Below, piece after piece: positions 38,776 through 47,319 of a stretch of 52,782 bases of DNA; position 1 is the first letter of the stretch, and each line of letters begins with the position of its first letter. The stretch covers positions 1 to 52,782 of the forward strand of contig JAGWXX010000005.1 in the NCBI GenBank assembly GCA_018969685.1, in the 5' to 3' direction. The notes under the pieces are model-generated. The model ran no database searches and was not told the origin of the DNA. It saw only the letters and a program-made list of their open reading frames with translations. Position numbers and translations under genes: made by a program. Source of the DNA: Acidobacteriota bacterium. Its GTDB lineage: Bacteria; Actinomycetota; Acidimicrobiia; Acidimicrobiales; Ilumatobacteraceae.

Positions 38776-39149
38776 TGCCCCGCACCGGTTCGTCGATCGT
38801 CGTCATCAAGTGGCGCGACATCCCCGCGCAGGTCAACGCGCAGTTCGGGAGGGAGCGGTACCAGGTCGTGCTGCCGGCGCGCTTCCAGCGGGCCATCGAC
38901 CGTGCGAAGCGCAAGTCGAACATCTACACCGCCGAGGAGGACGTGGCGCAGTGGGTGCGCGAGACGCTCCCCCTCGAGGGGACGATGGAGGACGCCGCGA
39001 ACGCCGTCGCGTCGCGGCTCGAGGCCGAGTTCCCGCGCGAACGCCTCGGGCGCATCGCCTACGCGGGCGGATTCGAGAAGGACGTGGAGCAGCACGACGT
39101 GCCGGCGGAGGAACTCGCCGCGCTCGAGGAGCTCGACGAGGAAGCATGA
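38775..39149 (+). CDS. Small 'virulence factor' domain-type protein in corrinoid operon
   Basis: 124 residues. It starts VVIKWRDIPAQV and contains RAIDRAKRKSNIYTAEEDVAQW, resembling the short proteins filed as 'virulence factor' domain in family databases (from memory). Charged, soluble, no Cys. Its ATG overlaps the DUF1638 stop (TGATG), so the two are coupled. The function is unknown; the name is historical and should not be taken literally. It probably works with DUF1638 in methyl transfer or cofactor handling. Confidence 0.65.
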   Translation: MPRTGSSIVVIKWRDIPAQVNAQFGRERYQVVLPARFQRAIDRAKRKSNIYTAEEDVAQWVRETLPLEGTMEDAANAVASRLEAEFPRERLGRIAYAGGFEKDVEQHDVPAEELAALEELDEEA

Positions 39150-39189
39150 CCGGCGCACCCGCGACCGGCACGACAAGAAGGCAGGAACC

Positions 39190-40086
39190 ATGACCGACAC
39201 CGTGCTCTCGTCCCCGACCAAGGAGGTCGTGATCGGCTTCGAGCGTCCGTTCGTGATGATCGGCGAGCGGATCAACCCGACGGGCAGGAAGCTCCTCGCC
39301 GAGGAGATGAAGAACGGCGACTTCAGCCGCGTCGAGGCCGACGCCATCGCGCAGGTCGAGGCCGGTGCGCACATGCTGGACGTCAACGCGGGCATCCCGC
39401 TCGCCGACGAGCCCGCGCTGCTGGCCCGCGCGGTCGAGCTCGTGCAGTCCGTCGTGAACGTGCCGCTGTCGATCGACTCGTCGATCATCGAGGCGCTCGA
39501 GCGAGGGCTCTCGGTGTACAAGGGCAAGGCGCTCGTCAACTCGGTGACGGGGGAGGACGAGTCGCTCGAGCGCGTGCTGCCGCTCGTGAAGAAGCACGGC
39601 GCCGCGGTCGTGGCGATCTCGAACGACGAGACCGGCATCAGCATGGACCCGGACGTGCGGTTCGCGGTGGCGAAGAAGATCGTCGAGCGCGCGGCCGACC
39701 ACGGCATCCACCACAGCGACGTGGTCGTCGACCCGCTGGTCATGCCCATCGGCGCACTCGGCCAGGCCGGTCAGCAGGCGTTCCGCCTGATCCGCCGCCT
39801 GCGCGAGGAGCTGAAGGTCAACACCACGTGCGGCGCATCGAACGTGAGCTTCGGCCTCCCGAACCGCCACGTGGTGACGGGCACGTTCCTGTCGATGGCG
39901 ATGGGCGCCGGCATGACGTCGGCGATCATGAGCCCGCTGCACGCCGAGGTGAAGGCCGCCGTGCTCGCCGCCGACGTGCTCACCGGCAACGACAAGGACT
40001 GCGCCATGTGGATCCGCGCGAACCGCGACCCGAACGCGCCGGCCGACGAGCGCCGCGGCGGACGCCGCCGCCGGCAGGCCGAATAG
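39190..40086 (+). CDS. Methyl-THF:corrinoid methyltransferase (MtgA/AcsE-like, pterin-binding)
   Basis: 298 residues with the DHPS/MeTr barrel: VMIGERINPTGRK, AHMLDVNAGIP, VPLSIDSS, ALVNSVTGE, VVDPLVMPIG and TCGASNVSFGLP. It moves the methyl from the corrinoid protein to tetrahydrofolate. The family is the same as the MetH middle domain and AcsE, but here it is a stand-alone protein as in MtgA. ATG 39190 follows AAGGCAGGA. The C-terminal 20 residues are very basic. It directly precedes the corrinoid reactivase gene. Confidence 0.9.
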   Translation: MTDTVLSSPTKEVVIGFERPFVMIGERINPTGRKLLAEEMKNGDFSRVEADAIAQVEAGAHMLDVNAGIPLADEPALLARAVELVQSVVNVPLSIDSSIIEALERGLSVYKGKALVNSVTGEDESLERVLPLVKKHGAAVVAISNDETGISMDPDVRFAVAKKIVERAADHGIHHSDVVVDPLVMPIGALGQAGQQAFRLIRRLREELKVNTTCGASNVSFGLPNRHVVTGTFLSMAMGAGMTSAIMSPLHAEVKAAVLAADVLTGNDKDCAMWIRANRDPNAPADERRGGRRRRQAE

Positions 40087-40102
40087 CCCCCCGCCCCCGG
40101 CC

Positions 40103-42118
40103 GTGGCCCAGCACCGCATCGTCTTCACGCCGTCCGGACTCGACGCATCCGTCGAGTCCGGCACGACCGTGCTCGACGCGGCACGCCGTCTGGGCGTCGA
40201 CCTCGACTCGGTGTGCGGCGGTCGCGGCATCTGCGGCCGCTGCCAGGTCACGCCGGGCACGGGGTCGTTCCCGAAGTGGGGCATCGAGGCCACGGCGGCG
40301 TCCCTGACCGCGCCCGGTCCGGCCGAGACCGAGTACCGGGGCAAGCGGCCGCTCGACCCGGGCAACCGGCTCGGATGCATGGCGGGGGTCTGCGGGGACG
40401 TCGTCGTCGACGTGCCGGCATCCAGCCAGGTGCACCGCCAGGTCGTGCGCAAGGGCCTCGACCTCGGCGAGGTGCGGATCGACCCGTCGTTCGTCCTGCT
40501 CTACGTGGAGGTGGCACCGTCGTCCCTCGGCGACGCAGTGACGGCGTGCGACGCGATCGCATCCGCGGTGTCCGAGCAGCACCGCCGGACGCGCCCGGCC
40601 TTCGCACCGCACGTGCTGCGCGACGTGCACCGCGCCGTCGAGCGGGGCGGCGGCGGGGCCACGGTGGCGCTCCGATGGGCCGGCGACGAGGTCGTCGCCG
40701 TCTTCCCCGGCTTCGTCGAGACGGTGTACGGCGTCGCGATCGACGTGGGCAGCACCACGGTTGCGGGGCACCTGCTCGACCTGACGACGGGTGAGCGCGC
40801 CGCCAGCGCGGGCCGGATGAACCCGCAGATCCGCTTCGGCGAGGACCTGATGAGCCGCGTGTCGTACGTGATGATGAACCCGGGCGGCGACGCCGAACTG
40901 ACGGCGGCGATCCGGCTGGCGGTCAACGAGCTCGTCGACGAGCTCGTCGGCGCCGCGGACACCGGCCTCGACCGGGTGCTCGAGGTGGTGCTCGTCGGCA
41001 ATCCCGTGATGCACCACATCCTCCTCGGCATCGACCCGACGCCGCTCGGTGCCGCCCCGTTCGTGCTCGCCACCGACGAGGCCGTGTCGGGGCACGGCTC
41101 GGTCATCGGGCTCCGAGCCCCGAACGCGTCGTTCTACGTCGGGCCCTGCATCGCGGGCCACGTCGGCGCCGACACGGCGGGGGCGATCCTCGCCGAAGGT
41201 CCGCACCGCGGCCGCGACGTGCAGCTCCTCGTCGACGTCGGCACCAACGCCGAGATCGTGCTCGGCGACGTGCGCACGCAGTTCGCCGCGTCGTCGCCGA
41301 CGGGTCCGGCCTTCGAGGGTGCGCAGCTGAGCTGCGGGCAGCGCGCGACGGCGGGTGCGATCGAGCGCGTCCGGATCGACCGTGCGACGCTCGAGCCGCG
41401 CGTGAAGGTGATCGGCATCGAGCCGTGGTCGGACGAGCCAGGCTTCGACGAGGCCGTGGCGCGGACGCCGGTGACCGGCGTCTGCGGATCGGGGATCATC
41501 GAGGTCGTCGGCGAGATGTACCTGTCGGGGATCATCGACCAGGATGGCGTCGTCCAGGGTTCGCTCGCGCCCCGCTCGCCGCGCGTCGTCGCCGACGAGC
41601 GGACGTTCTCGTACGTGCTCTGGGAGCGCGGCGGAGTCCGTCTGCTGGTGACGCAGAACGACGTGCGCGCCATCCAGCTGGCCAAGGCCGCCCTGCGCGC
41701 GGGCATCGACCTCCTGGTGGAGCACGCGGGGTCGCCGGCGCTCGGCGACATCCGGCTCGCGGGCGCCTTCGGCGCGCACATCGACCCCGTCTACGCCATG
41801 GTCATCGGTCTCGTGCCCGACTGCCCGCTCGGAGGCGTGCGCGCCGTGGGAAACGCCGCCGGCACGGGTGCGGCCCAGGCCCTGTTGTCGCGCGCGGCAC
41901 GCGCGGAGATGGAAGCTGCCGTGAGGGGCGTGACCAAGATCGAGACGGCGACGGAGCCCCGGTTCCAGGAGCTGTTCGTCGCCGCCATGGCGTTCCCCCA
42001 CGCGAGCGCGCCGGTGCCGAACCTGGCGTCCGTGGTGGAACTCCCGCCGCGGATCGAGGCCGATCCGTCGGCCCGTGGGAGAATGCGGAACAGGAGAAGG
42101 GGAGGACGCGATGAGTGA
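40103..42118 (+). CDS. Corrinoid protein reductive activator (RamA/RACE-like, DUF4445)
   Basis: 671 residues. N-terminal [2Fe-2S] domain with Cys38, 44, 47 (CGGRGICGRC) and Cys92; linker; then a large ASKHA ATPase-like domain (AIDVGSTTVAGHLLDL, VGNPVMHHILLG, VDVGTNAEIVLG, GVCGSGIIE). Such proteins use ATP to reduce inactive Co(II) corrinoid to Co(I). The architecture is that of bacterial RACE proteins; the archaeal RamA C-terminal 4Fe-4S part is absent. GTG 40103. The end overlaps the second mttB-like gene. Confidence 0.92.
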   Translation: MAQHRIVFTPSGLDASVESGTTVLDAARRLGVDLDSVCGGRGICGRCQVTPGTGSFPKWGIEATAASLTAPGPAETEYRGKRPLDPGNRLGCMAGVCGDVVVDVPASSQVHRQVVRKGLDLGEVRIDPSFVLLYVEVAPSSLGDAVTACDAIASAVSEQHRRTRPAFAPHVLRDVHRAVERGGGGATVALRWAGDEVVAVFPGFVETVYGVAIDVGSTTVAGHLLDLTTGERAASAGRMNPQIRFGEDLMSRVSYVMMNPGGDAELTAAIRLAVNELVDELVGAADTGLDRVLEVVLVGNPVMHHILLGIDPTPLGAAPFVLATDEAVSGHGSVIGLRAPNASFYVGPCIAGHVGADTAGAILAEGPHRGRDVQLLVDVGTNAEIVLGDVRTQFAASSPTGPAFEGAQLSCGQRATAGAIERVRIDRATLEPRVKVIGIEPWSDEPGFDEAVARTPVTGVCGSGIIEVVGEMYLSGIIDQDGVVQGSLAPRSPRVVADERTFSYVLWERGGVRLLVTQNDVRAIQLAKAALRAGIDLLVEHAGSPALGDIRLAGAFGAHIDPVYAMVIGLVPDCPLGGVRAVGNAAGTGAAQALLSRAARAEMEAAVRGVTKIETATEPRFQELFVAAMAFPHASAPVPNLASVVELPPRIEADPSARGRMRNRRRGGRDE

Positions 42119-43640
42119 CGAGCGCCAGCGACGCGGAGGCGGACGTGCGGGCCGGCAGGGGAGCAGGAGGGCCGCGCAGCGCGATGCCTACCTGGCCCGT
42201 TCCATCGCCCCGTACGAGCTCGTCGGCGAGGAGGGCCTCGCGCTGATCGAGTCCGTCGCCGACACGATCCTCGAGGAGATCGGCGTCGAGATCCGCGACT
42301 ACCCGTCCGCGATCGAGCGCTTTCGCAAGGCCGGCGCGACGGTGGACGGCACGCGCCTCCGCTTCCCGAGGGGGTTGTGCCGCGGCATCATCACGGCGTC
42401 CGCGCCGCGGGAGTACGTCCAGCACGCTCGCAATCCGGAGAACTCGGTGCGCATCGGCGGCAACGCGACGGTGTTCGCGCCCAACTACGGCTCGCCGTTC
42501 GTGCACGACCTCGACAACGGGCGGCGGTACGCGACGCTCGCCGACTTCCAGAACTTCGTCAAGCTGGCGTACCTCTCGCCGTGGCTGCACCACTCGGGCG
42601 GCACGGTGTGCGAGCCGGTCGACGTGCCGGTCTCGAAGCGCCACCTCGACATGGTGTACGCGCACATCCGCTACAGCGACAAGGGCTTCATGGGGTCGGT
42701 CACCGCGGGCGAGCGCGCGCAGGACTCGGTGGAGCTCGCGCGCATCGCGTTCGGCGGCGACCTGGCCGACCGGACCGTGATGACCAGCCTCATCAACGCG
42801 TCGTCGCCGCTGGTGTGGGACGCGACGATGCTCGCGGCCGCCGAGGTCTACGCGACCAACAACCAGGCGACGATCATCACGCCGTTCATCCTCGCGGGCG
42901 CAATGGCGCCGTCGACCTCGGCGGGGGTCGTCGCCCAGACGCTCGCCGAGTCGCTCGTCGGCATGGCCTTCACGCAGCTCGTCCGCCCCGGCGCGCCGGT
43001 GGTGTTCGGCTCGTTCGCAAGCTCGATGTCGATGCAGACCGGTGCGCCGACGTTCGGCACGCCCGAGCCCGCGCTGGTGCTGTACACCGTCGCGGCGCTC
43101 GCCCGTCGACTCGGCGTGCCGTTCCGCTCGGGAGGCTCGCTCACGTCGTCGAAGCTCCCGGATGCGCAGGCCGCCTACGAGAGCGCCGCGACGCTGGTCC
43201 CCACGCTGATGGCGGGGACGAACTTCGTCCTCCATGCCGCCGGGTGGCTCGAGGGCGGCCTCGCGATCGGGTACGAGAAGTTCGTGCTCGACTGCGACCA
43301 GCTGGGCATGATGGCGACGTTCGCCCGCGGCCTCGACGTGTCGGACAACGGCCTGGCGCTCTCCGCACAGCGCGAGAACGTGCCCGGGCAGCACTTCCTC
43401 GGCACCGCCCACACGCTCGCGAACTTCGAGACGGCCTTCTACCGCTCGGAGACGGCGGACAACAACAGCTACGAGCAGTGGCTGGAGGACGGCTCGAAGG
43501 ACGCCGCCGTGCGCGCGAACGCGATCTGGAAGGAGCGGCTCGCGTCCTACGAGCCGCCGCCGCTGGACGACGCGATCGACGCCGAGCTGCAGGAGTACAT
43601 CGCCCGGCGCAAGGCCGACCTTCCGGATACCTTTGCCTGA
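42111..43640 (+). CDS. MttB-family corrinoid methyltransferase (2), non-pyrrolysine
   Basis: 509 residues. Family segments: LEEIGVEIRDYPSAI, APNYGSPFV, ITPFILAGAMAPS, QLVRPGAPVVFGSF, AYESAATLVPT and HAAGWLEGG. No internal amber codon, so no pyrrolysine. The N-terminus is a basic extension. ATG 42111 has a purine-rich AGGAGAAGGGGAGGA site. It sits in one operon with its corrinoid protein, reactivase and methyl-THF methyltransferase, so it is the best candidate for glycine betaine (or another quaternary amine) demethylase. Confidence 0.92.
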   Translation: MSDERQRRGGGRAGRQGSRRAAQRDAYLARSIAPYELVGEEGLALIESVADTILEEIGVEIRDYPSAIERFRKAGATVDGTRLRFPRGLCRGIITASAPREYVQHARNPENSVRIGGNATVFAPNYGSPFVHDLDNGRRYATLADFQNFVKLAYLSPWLHHSGGTVCEPVDVPVSKRHLDMVYAHIRYSDKGFMGSVTAGERAQDSVELARIAFGGDLADRTVMTSLINASSPLVWDATMLAAAEVYATNNQATIITPFILAGAMAPSTSAGVVAQTLAESLVGMAFTQLVRPGAPVVFGSFASSMSMQTGAPTFGTPEPALVLYTVAALARRLGVPFRSGGSLTSSKLPDAQAAYESAATLVPTLMAGTNFVLHAAGWLEGGLAIGYEKFVLDCDQLGMMATFARGLDVSDNGLALSAQRENVPGQHFLGTAHTLANFETAFYRSETADNNSYEQWLEDGSKDAAVRANAIWKERLASYEPPPLDDAIDAELQEYIARRKADLPDTFA

Positions 43641-43646
43641 CCGATC

Positions 43647-44534
43647 ATGAGCATCATCTCCGCCCTCATCCCGTCGCGCCGGCGCCCGTCGGCGGCGACC
43701 CCCGCCATGCGCGGCCTCGTCGAGGCCATGCGCTACGAACTCATCCCGCTGAAGTCGCTGGACCAGGCCGTCGCCGACCTGCCGCCGGGTGCGCCGGTCT
43801 CGGTCACGTGCTCGCCCGCCAAGGGCATCGCGACGACGCAGGAGCTCTCGCTGCAGCTCAAGGCCAAGGGCCACGACGTGGTGCCGCACTTTGCTGCCCG
43901 CCTGGTCGAGGGACCGGAGCACGCCGCACGCCTCGCGGCCTGGGTCCGTGAGCACGGCATCCGCGAGGTCTTCATCATCGGCGGCGACGCGGAGGTGCCG
44001 CCGCACTACCACTACGCGCTGCCGTTCATGGAGGACTTCCTCGCCGCGAAGCCGGGTTGCTCGACGGTCGGCTTCGGGGCATACCCCGACGGCCACGCGA
44101 CGATCGCCTCCGGCGACCTGAGCGATGCGATCCACGCAAAGGAGCGGCTCATCAGGAGCCACGGCATGGAGCCGCTGGCCTCGACGCAGATGTGCTTCGA
44201 TGCGGCCGCGATCCGCTCGTGGCTCCGCGCCGAGCGCGCCCGCGGATTCGGCGCACCCATCAACCTCGGCCTCCCGGGCGTCGTCGACCGCACCCGGCTG
44301 ATGACGATGGGCATGCGGCTCGGCATCGGCCAGTCGATGCGCTACCTCAGCAAGAACAAGGCGTCGGTCACGCGGATGTTCGCGCCGGGCGGCTTCGACC
44401 CGACCCGCCTGCTGGCCGAGCTGGCCGACGATGCGGCGGAGCTCGGCATCCGCGGCATCCATTCGTTCACGTTCAACTCGACCGCCGACACGCGCCAGTG
44501 GGCGTCGGCGATCATGGAGGAGGCCGGGCGATGA
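43647..44534 (+). CDS. Methylenetetrahydrofolate reductase-like protein
   Basis: 295 residues, MetF-type barrel: RYELIPLKS (Glu at the usual catalytic position), PVSVTCSP, VPHFAAR, VFIIGGDAE, VGFGAYPDGH and a C-terminal GIHSFTFN. In this operon it would run as a methyl-THF dehydrogenase, oxidising methyl-THF to methylene-THF. It is diverged from housekeeping MetF, and no MetV or other partner subunit is adjacent, so the electron acceptor is open. ATG 43647; it overlaps the next gene (ATGA). Confidence 0.88.
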   Translation: MSIISALIPSRRRPSAATPAMRGLVEAMRYELIPLKSLDQAVADLPPGAPVSVTCSPAKGIATTQELSLQLKAKGHDVVPHFAARLVEGPEHAARLAAWVREHGIREVFIIGGDAEVPPHYHYALPFMEDFLAAKPGCSTVGFGAYPDGHATIASGDLSDAIHAKERLIRSHGMEPLASTQMCFDAAAIRSWLRAERARGFGAPINLGLPGVVDRTRLMTMGMRLGIGQSMRYLSKNKASVTRMFAPGGFDPTRLLAELADDAAELGIRGIHSFTFNSTADTRQWASAIMEEAGR

Positions 44535-45829
44535 GCAGCCCCGACGTCGTGGTCATCGGTGGGGGCGTCATGGGCGCCTCGATCGCGCTGGAGCTGTCGC
44601 GCAACGGCCGCACGGTGCTCGTGGTCGACAAGGGCGGCGCCCCCGGGGCGGGCTCGACGAGCGCCTCGTCGGCGATCATCCGCTTCACGTACTCCAACTA
44701 CAACACGATCCTCATGGCGTGGGAGTCGGCGCAGCACTGGTTCAAGTGGAACGAGTTCGTCGGCGCCGAGGACCCGGACGGCATGGCGAAGTACGTGCAG
44801 ACCGGCTACCTGGTGTTCCTCACCGAGGGCTACGACGGCGTCCGCCAGCGCGAGCTGTGGGACCAGTTCGGCATTCCCTACGAGCTCCTCAGCCCCGAGC
44901 AGGTGCGCGATCGCTGGCCCGCCTTCGAGACCGGCAAGTTCTACCCGCCCAAGTCGATCGAGGACCCCGCCTTCGCCGACGATCCGTACGACCAGCTGTG
45001 GGCCCTCTACGACCCGCTGAGCGGGTTCATGGACGACCCGATGCTCGCCGCACACAACCTCGCCCACGCGGCGCGGCTCGAGGGCGCCGAGTTCCGGTTC
45101 CACACCGAGGTCGTGGAGATCCGCCGCGACGCGGACCGCGTGATCGGCGTGACCCTCGCCGGAGGCGAGCAGGTCGACGCGCCGATCGTCATCAACGCCG
45201 CCGGTCCGCACGCCGCGAAGATCAACCGCATGGCCGGCGTCTACGGCGAGATGAAGGTGCACCACCAGCCGCTGCGCCAGGAGGTGTTCTCCCCGCCGGC
45301 CCCGAAGGGATTCCGCCTCGAGGACGACGCGCCGATCGTCGCCGACCTCGACCTCGGCCAGTACTTCCGGCCGCACATGGGCGACCTCCTCAACGTCGGC
45401 ACGACGGAGCCGGCCTGCGATCCGCTGCACTTCATCGAGGATGCCGACGACTGGAACGACTCGACGACGGTCGAGTTCTTCGAGCGCGTCATGCTGCGCC
45501 TCGCGCGGCGCCTGCCGGACTTCGGCATCCCGTTGAAGCCGCTCGGCATCGGCGCGCTGTACGACGTGACCGACGACTGGATCCCGCTCTACGACAAGAC
45601 GAGCCTCGGCGGGTTCTTCATGGCGTGCGGCACCAGCGGCAACCAGTTCAAGAACGCCCCGCTGGTCGGGAAGTTCATGCGCGCGCTGATCGAGGCCGCC
45701 GAGCGCGGCGTCGACCACGACGTCGACCCGGTGAAGGTCGTCGGCGCGCACACCGGCCAGGAGATCGATCTCAGTGCGTTCTCCCGGCTGCGCACGCAGG
45801 CGGTCACCGCCGGCAACGTGATGGGCTGA
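44531..45829 (+). CDS. Sarcosine-oxidase/DAO-like FAD oxidoreductase
   Basis: 432 residues. Dinucleotide motif [12 protein letters not shown] at the N-terminus, then GAGSTSASSAIIRFTYSN, where Ser replaces the His that binds FAD covalently in the larger enzymes; FAD is probably non-covalent. DAO-fold end: DVTDDWIPLYDK, GFFMACGTSGNQFKNAP. It has no GcvT domain. It resembles SoxB/DadA-type amine dehydrogenases, so sarcosine or another secondary amine is likely. The ATG overlaps the reductase stop; its stop overlaps the next ATG (TGATG). Confidence 0.88.
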   Translation: MSSPDVVVIGGGVMGASIALELSRNGRTVLVVDKGGAPGAGSTSASSAIIRFTYSNYNTILMAWESAQHWFKWNEFVGAEDPDGMAKYVQTGYLVFLTEGYDGVRQRELWDQFGIPYELLSPEQVRDRWPAFETGKFYPPKSIEDPAFADDPYDQLWALYDPLSGFMDDPMLAAHNLAHAARLEGAEFRFHTEVVEIRRDADRVIGVTLAGGEQVDAPIVINAAGPHAAKINRMAGVYGEMKVHHQPLRQEVFSPPAPKGFRLEDDAPIVADLDLGQYFRPHMGDLLNVGTTEPACDPLHFIEDADDWNDSTTVEFFERVMLRLARRLPDFGIPLKPLGIGALYDVTDDWIPLYDKTSLGGFFMACGTSGNQFKNAPLVGKFMRALIEAAERGVDHDVDPVKVVGAHTGQEIDLSAFSRLRTQAVTAGNVMG

Positions 45830-46821
45830 TGCGCGCCTCGCTGCGAGACCTGCTCGGGCAGGGCAGGGTGCTCCTCGCGGATGGCGCGACGGGCACCAAT
45901 TACTTCGCGATGGGCCTCGAGTCCGGCGAGCCGCCGGAGTTCTGGGTCACCGACCATCCCGACCGGGTGGCGTCGCTGCACCAGCGGTTCGTCGATGCGG
46001 GCGCCGACATCATCCTCACCGACACGTTCGGCTGCAACCGCCACCGGCTGAAGCTGCACCGTGCCGAGCACCGCGTCGCCGAGCTGGCCTCGGGTGCCGC
46101 GCGCCTCGCACGCTCGGTGGCCGACGCGGCGTCGCGCCCGGTGGTGGTCGCCGGGTCGGTGGGTCCGACGGGCGAGTTGTTCGAACCCCTCGGCGCGCTG
46201 ACGGAGGATGCCGCCGTCGAGGCGTTCGCCGAGCAGATCCGCGGGCTCGTCGACGGGGGAGCCGACGTCGCGTGGATCGAGACGATGTCGGCGCCGGAGG
46301 AGGCCCGCGCAGCGGCGATGGCGGCCATCCAGGTGGGCGTGGACTACGTGTGCACCATGTCGTTCGACACGGCGGGCCGCACGATGATGGGAGTGCAGCC
46401 CGGCGCGCTCGAGGCGGTGTTCGCCGACCTGCCGGTCCAGCCGCTCGCCGTGGGCGCGAACTGCGGCGTCGGCGCGAGCGACATCCTCGTGTCGCTCCTC
46501 GAGATGCGTGGATTCACGGTGCCGACCGTGTCCAAGGGCAACTGCGGCATTCCGCGGTTCGAGGGGACGTCGATCCGGTACTCGGGCACCCCGGAGCTCA
46601 TGGCGAGGTACGCATCGATGGCGGCCGACTCCGGCGCCGCCATCGTCGGCGGCTGCTGCGGCACGTCGCCGGAGCACCTCGCCGCCATGCACGGGGCGCT
46701 CGCGGCCCACGTCCGCGGGGCGGCTCCGACGGTCGACGGCATCGTGTCCGAGATCGGCCCCCTGACGAACTCCCTCCCCGGGGCCTCCGGAGAGGGTCGT
46801 CGGACCCGCCGCCGCGGCTGA
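45829..46821 (+). CDS. Betaine/methyl donor-homocysteine S-methyltransferase family protein
   Basis: 330 residues with the Zn-dependent homocysteine methyltransferase barrel: LLADGATGTN, DIILTDTFGCN, GSVGPTGE, WIETMSAPEEA, and zinc ligands Cys212 (GANCGVG) and Cys276/Cys277 (GGCCGTSPEH). It may make methionine directly from glycine betaine (BHMT) or be the methyl sink of the operon. It is the last gene of the corrinoid operon. After its stop comes a truncated, unrelated gene. Confidence 0.88.
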   Translation: MRASLRDLLGQGRVLLADGATGTNYFAMGLESGEPPEFWVTDHPDRVASLHQRFVDAGADIILTDTFGCNRHRLKLHRAEHRVAELASGAARLARSVADAASRPVVVAGSVGPTGELFEPLGALTEDAAVEAFAEQIRGLVDGGADVAWIETMSAPEEARAAAMAAIQVGVDYVCTMSFDTAGRTMMGVQPGALEAVFADLPVQPLAVGANCGVGASDILVSLLEMRGFTVPTVSKGNCGIPRFEGTSIRYSGTPELMARYASMAADSGAAIVGGCCGTSPEHLAAMHGALAAHVRGAAPTVDGIVSEIGPLTNSLPGASGEGRRTRRRG

Positions 46822-47189
46822 TCTTCCGCATACCGACCCAGTCCGGCCAGCAGGTGGGCTCGGACGTCCGGGTGGTGCTGCTCGTCCGACTGGCGACCGG
46901 CGCCGTGCTCGACGCCGGGCTCGTCGACGACATCCGGGCCCGCATCCGCCGCGCCGCGACGCCGCGCCACGTGCCTGCGATGGTGCTCGCCGTCGACGAC
47001 CTCCCGCGCACCCGCAGCAACAAGCTGGTCGAACTGGCCGTCGCCGACGCGGTGAACGGGCGGCCGGTGCGCAACGTCGATGCCATCGCGAACCCGGCGG
47101 CGATCTGGGCGATCGCGTCGCGCCCGGAGCTGGTGCTTCCGCCCGGTGCGGAGGGGGCTGGGGCGCGGAGCGCGCCGCCGATAGGCTGA
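46821..47189 (+). pseudogene. C-terminal fragment of acetoacetyl-CoA synthetase
   Basis: About 120 residues in one frame match only the end of acetoacetyl-CoA synthetase: VVLLVRLATG, IRRAATPRHVPAMVLAV, LPRTRSNKLVELAV and GRPVRNVDAIANP. The roughly 500 N-terminal residues are missing, and what precedes the fragment is the homocysteine methyltransferase gene. The frame is still open to its stop, but no ribosome site or promoter is visible. It is best read as a gene remnant cut when the neighbouring island arrived or rearranged. It fills the stretch between the island and the tRNA genes. Confidence 0.7.
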
Positions 47190-47197
47190 AGCGTCCT

Positions 47198-47270
47198 TCC
47201 GGGGTAGCTCAGCTGGCAGAGCAACGGACTGTTAATCCGTGGGTCGTGGGTTCGATCCCCACCCCCGGAG
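47198..47270 (+). tRNA. tRNA-Asn (GTT)
   Basis: 73 nt. Acceptor TCCGGGG pairs with CCCCGGA (47263-47269). The anticodon stem ACGGA/TCCGT encloses loop CTGTTAA with anticodon GTT. The T arm GTGGG/CCCAC has loop TTCGATC. CCA is not encoded. A GGAGC-GAAA-GCTCC hairpin overlaps its 3' end. Confidence 0.95.
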
Positions 47271-47280
47271 CGAAAGCTCC
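47267..47280 (+). other. GNRA-loop hairpin at tRNA-Asn 3' end
   Basis: GGAGC, GAAA, GCTCC form a tight tetraloop hairpin starting within the acceptor strand. It could compete with tRNA folding or guide 3' processing. Confidence 0.4.
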
Positions 47281-47319
47281 ACGTGGAATCGGGCGCCGCG
47301 CCGACCACGTGCCGTGTGC

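Noticed and set aside
17437-43640. Pyrrolysine in the MttB homologues
   Set aside because: Both are full length with no internal TAG; the TAG at the end of the 17437 gene is at the normal C-terminus. No pyl genes are seen.
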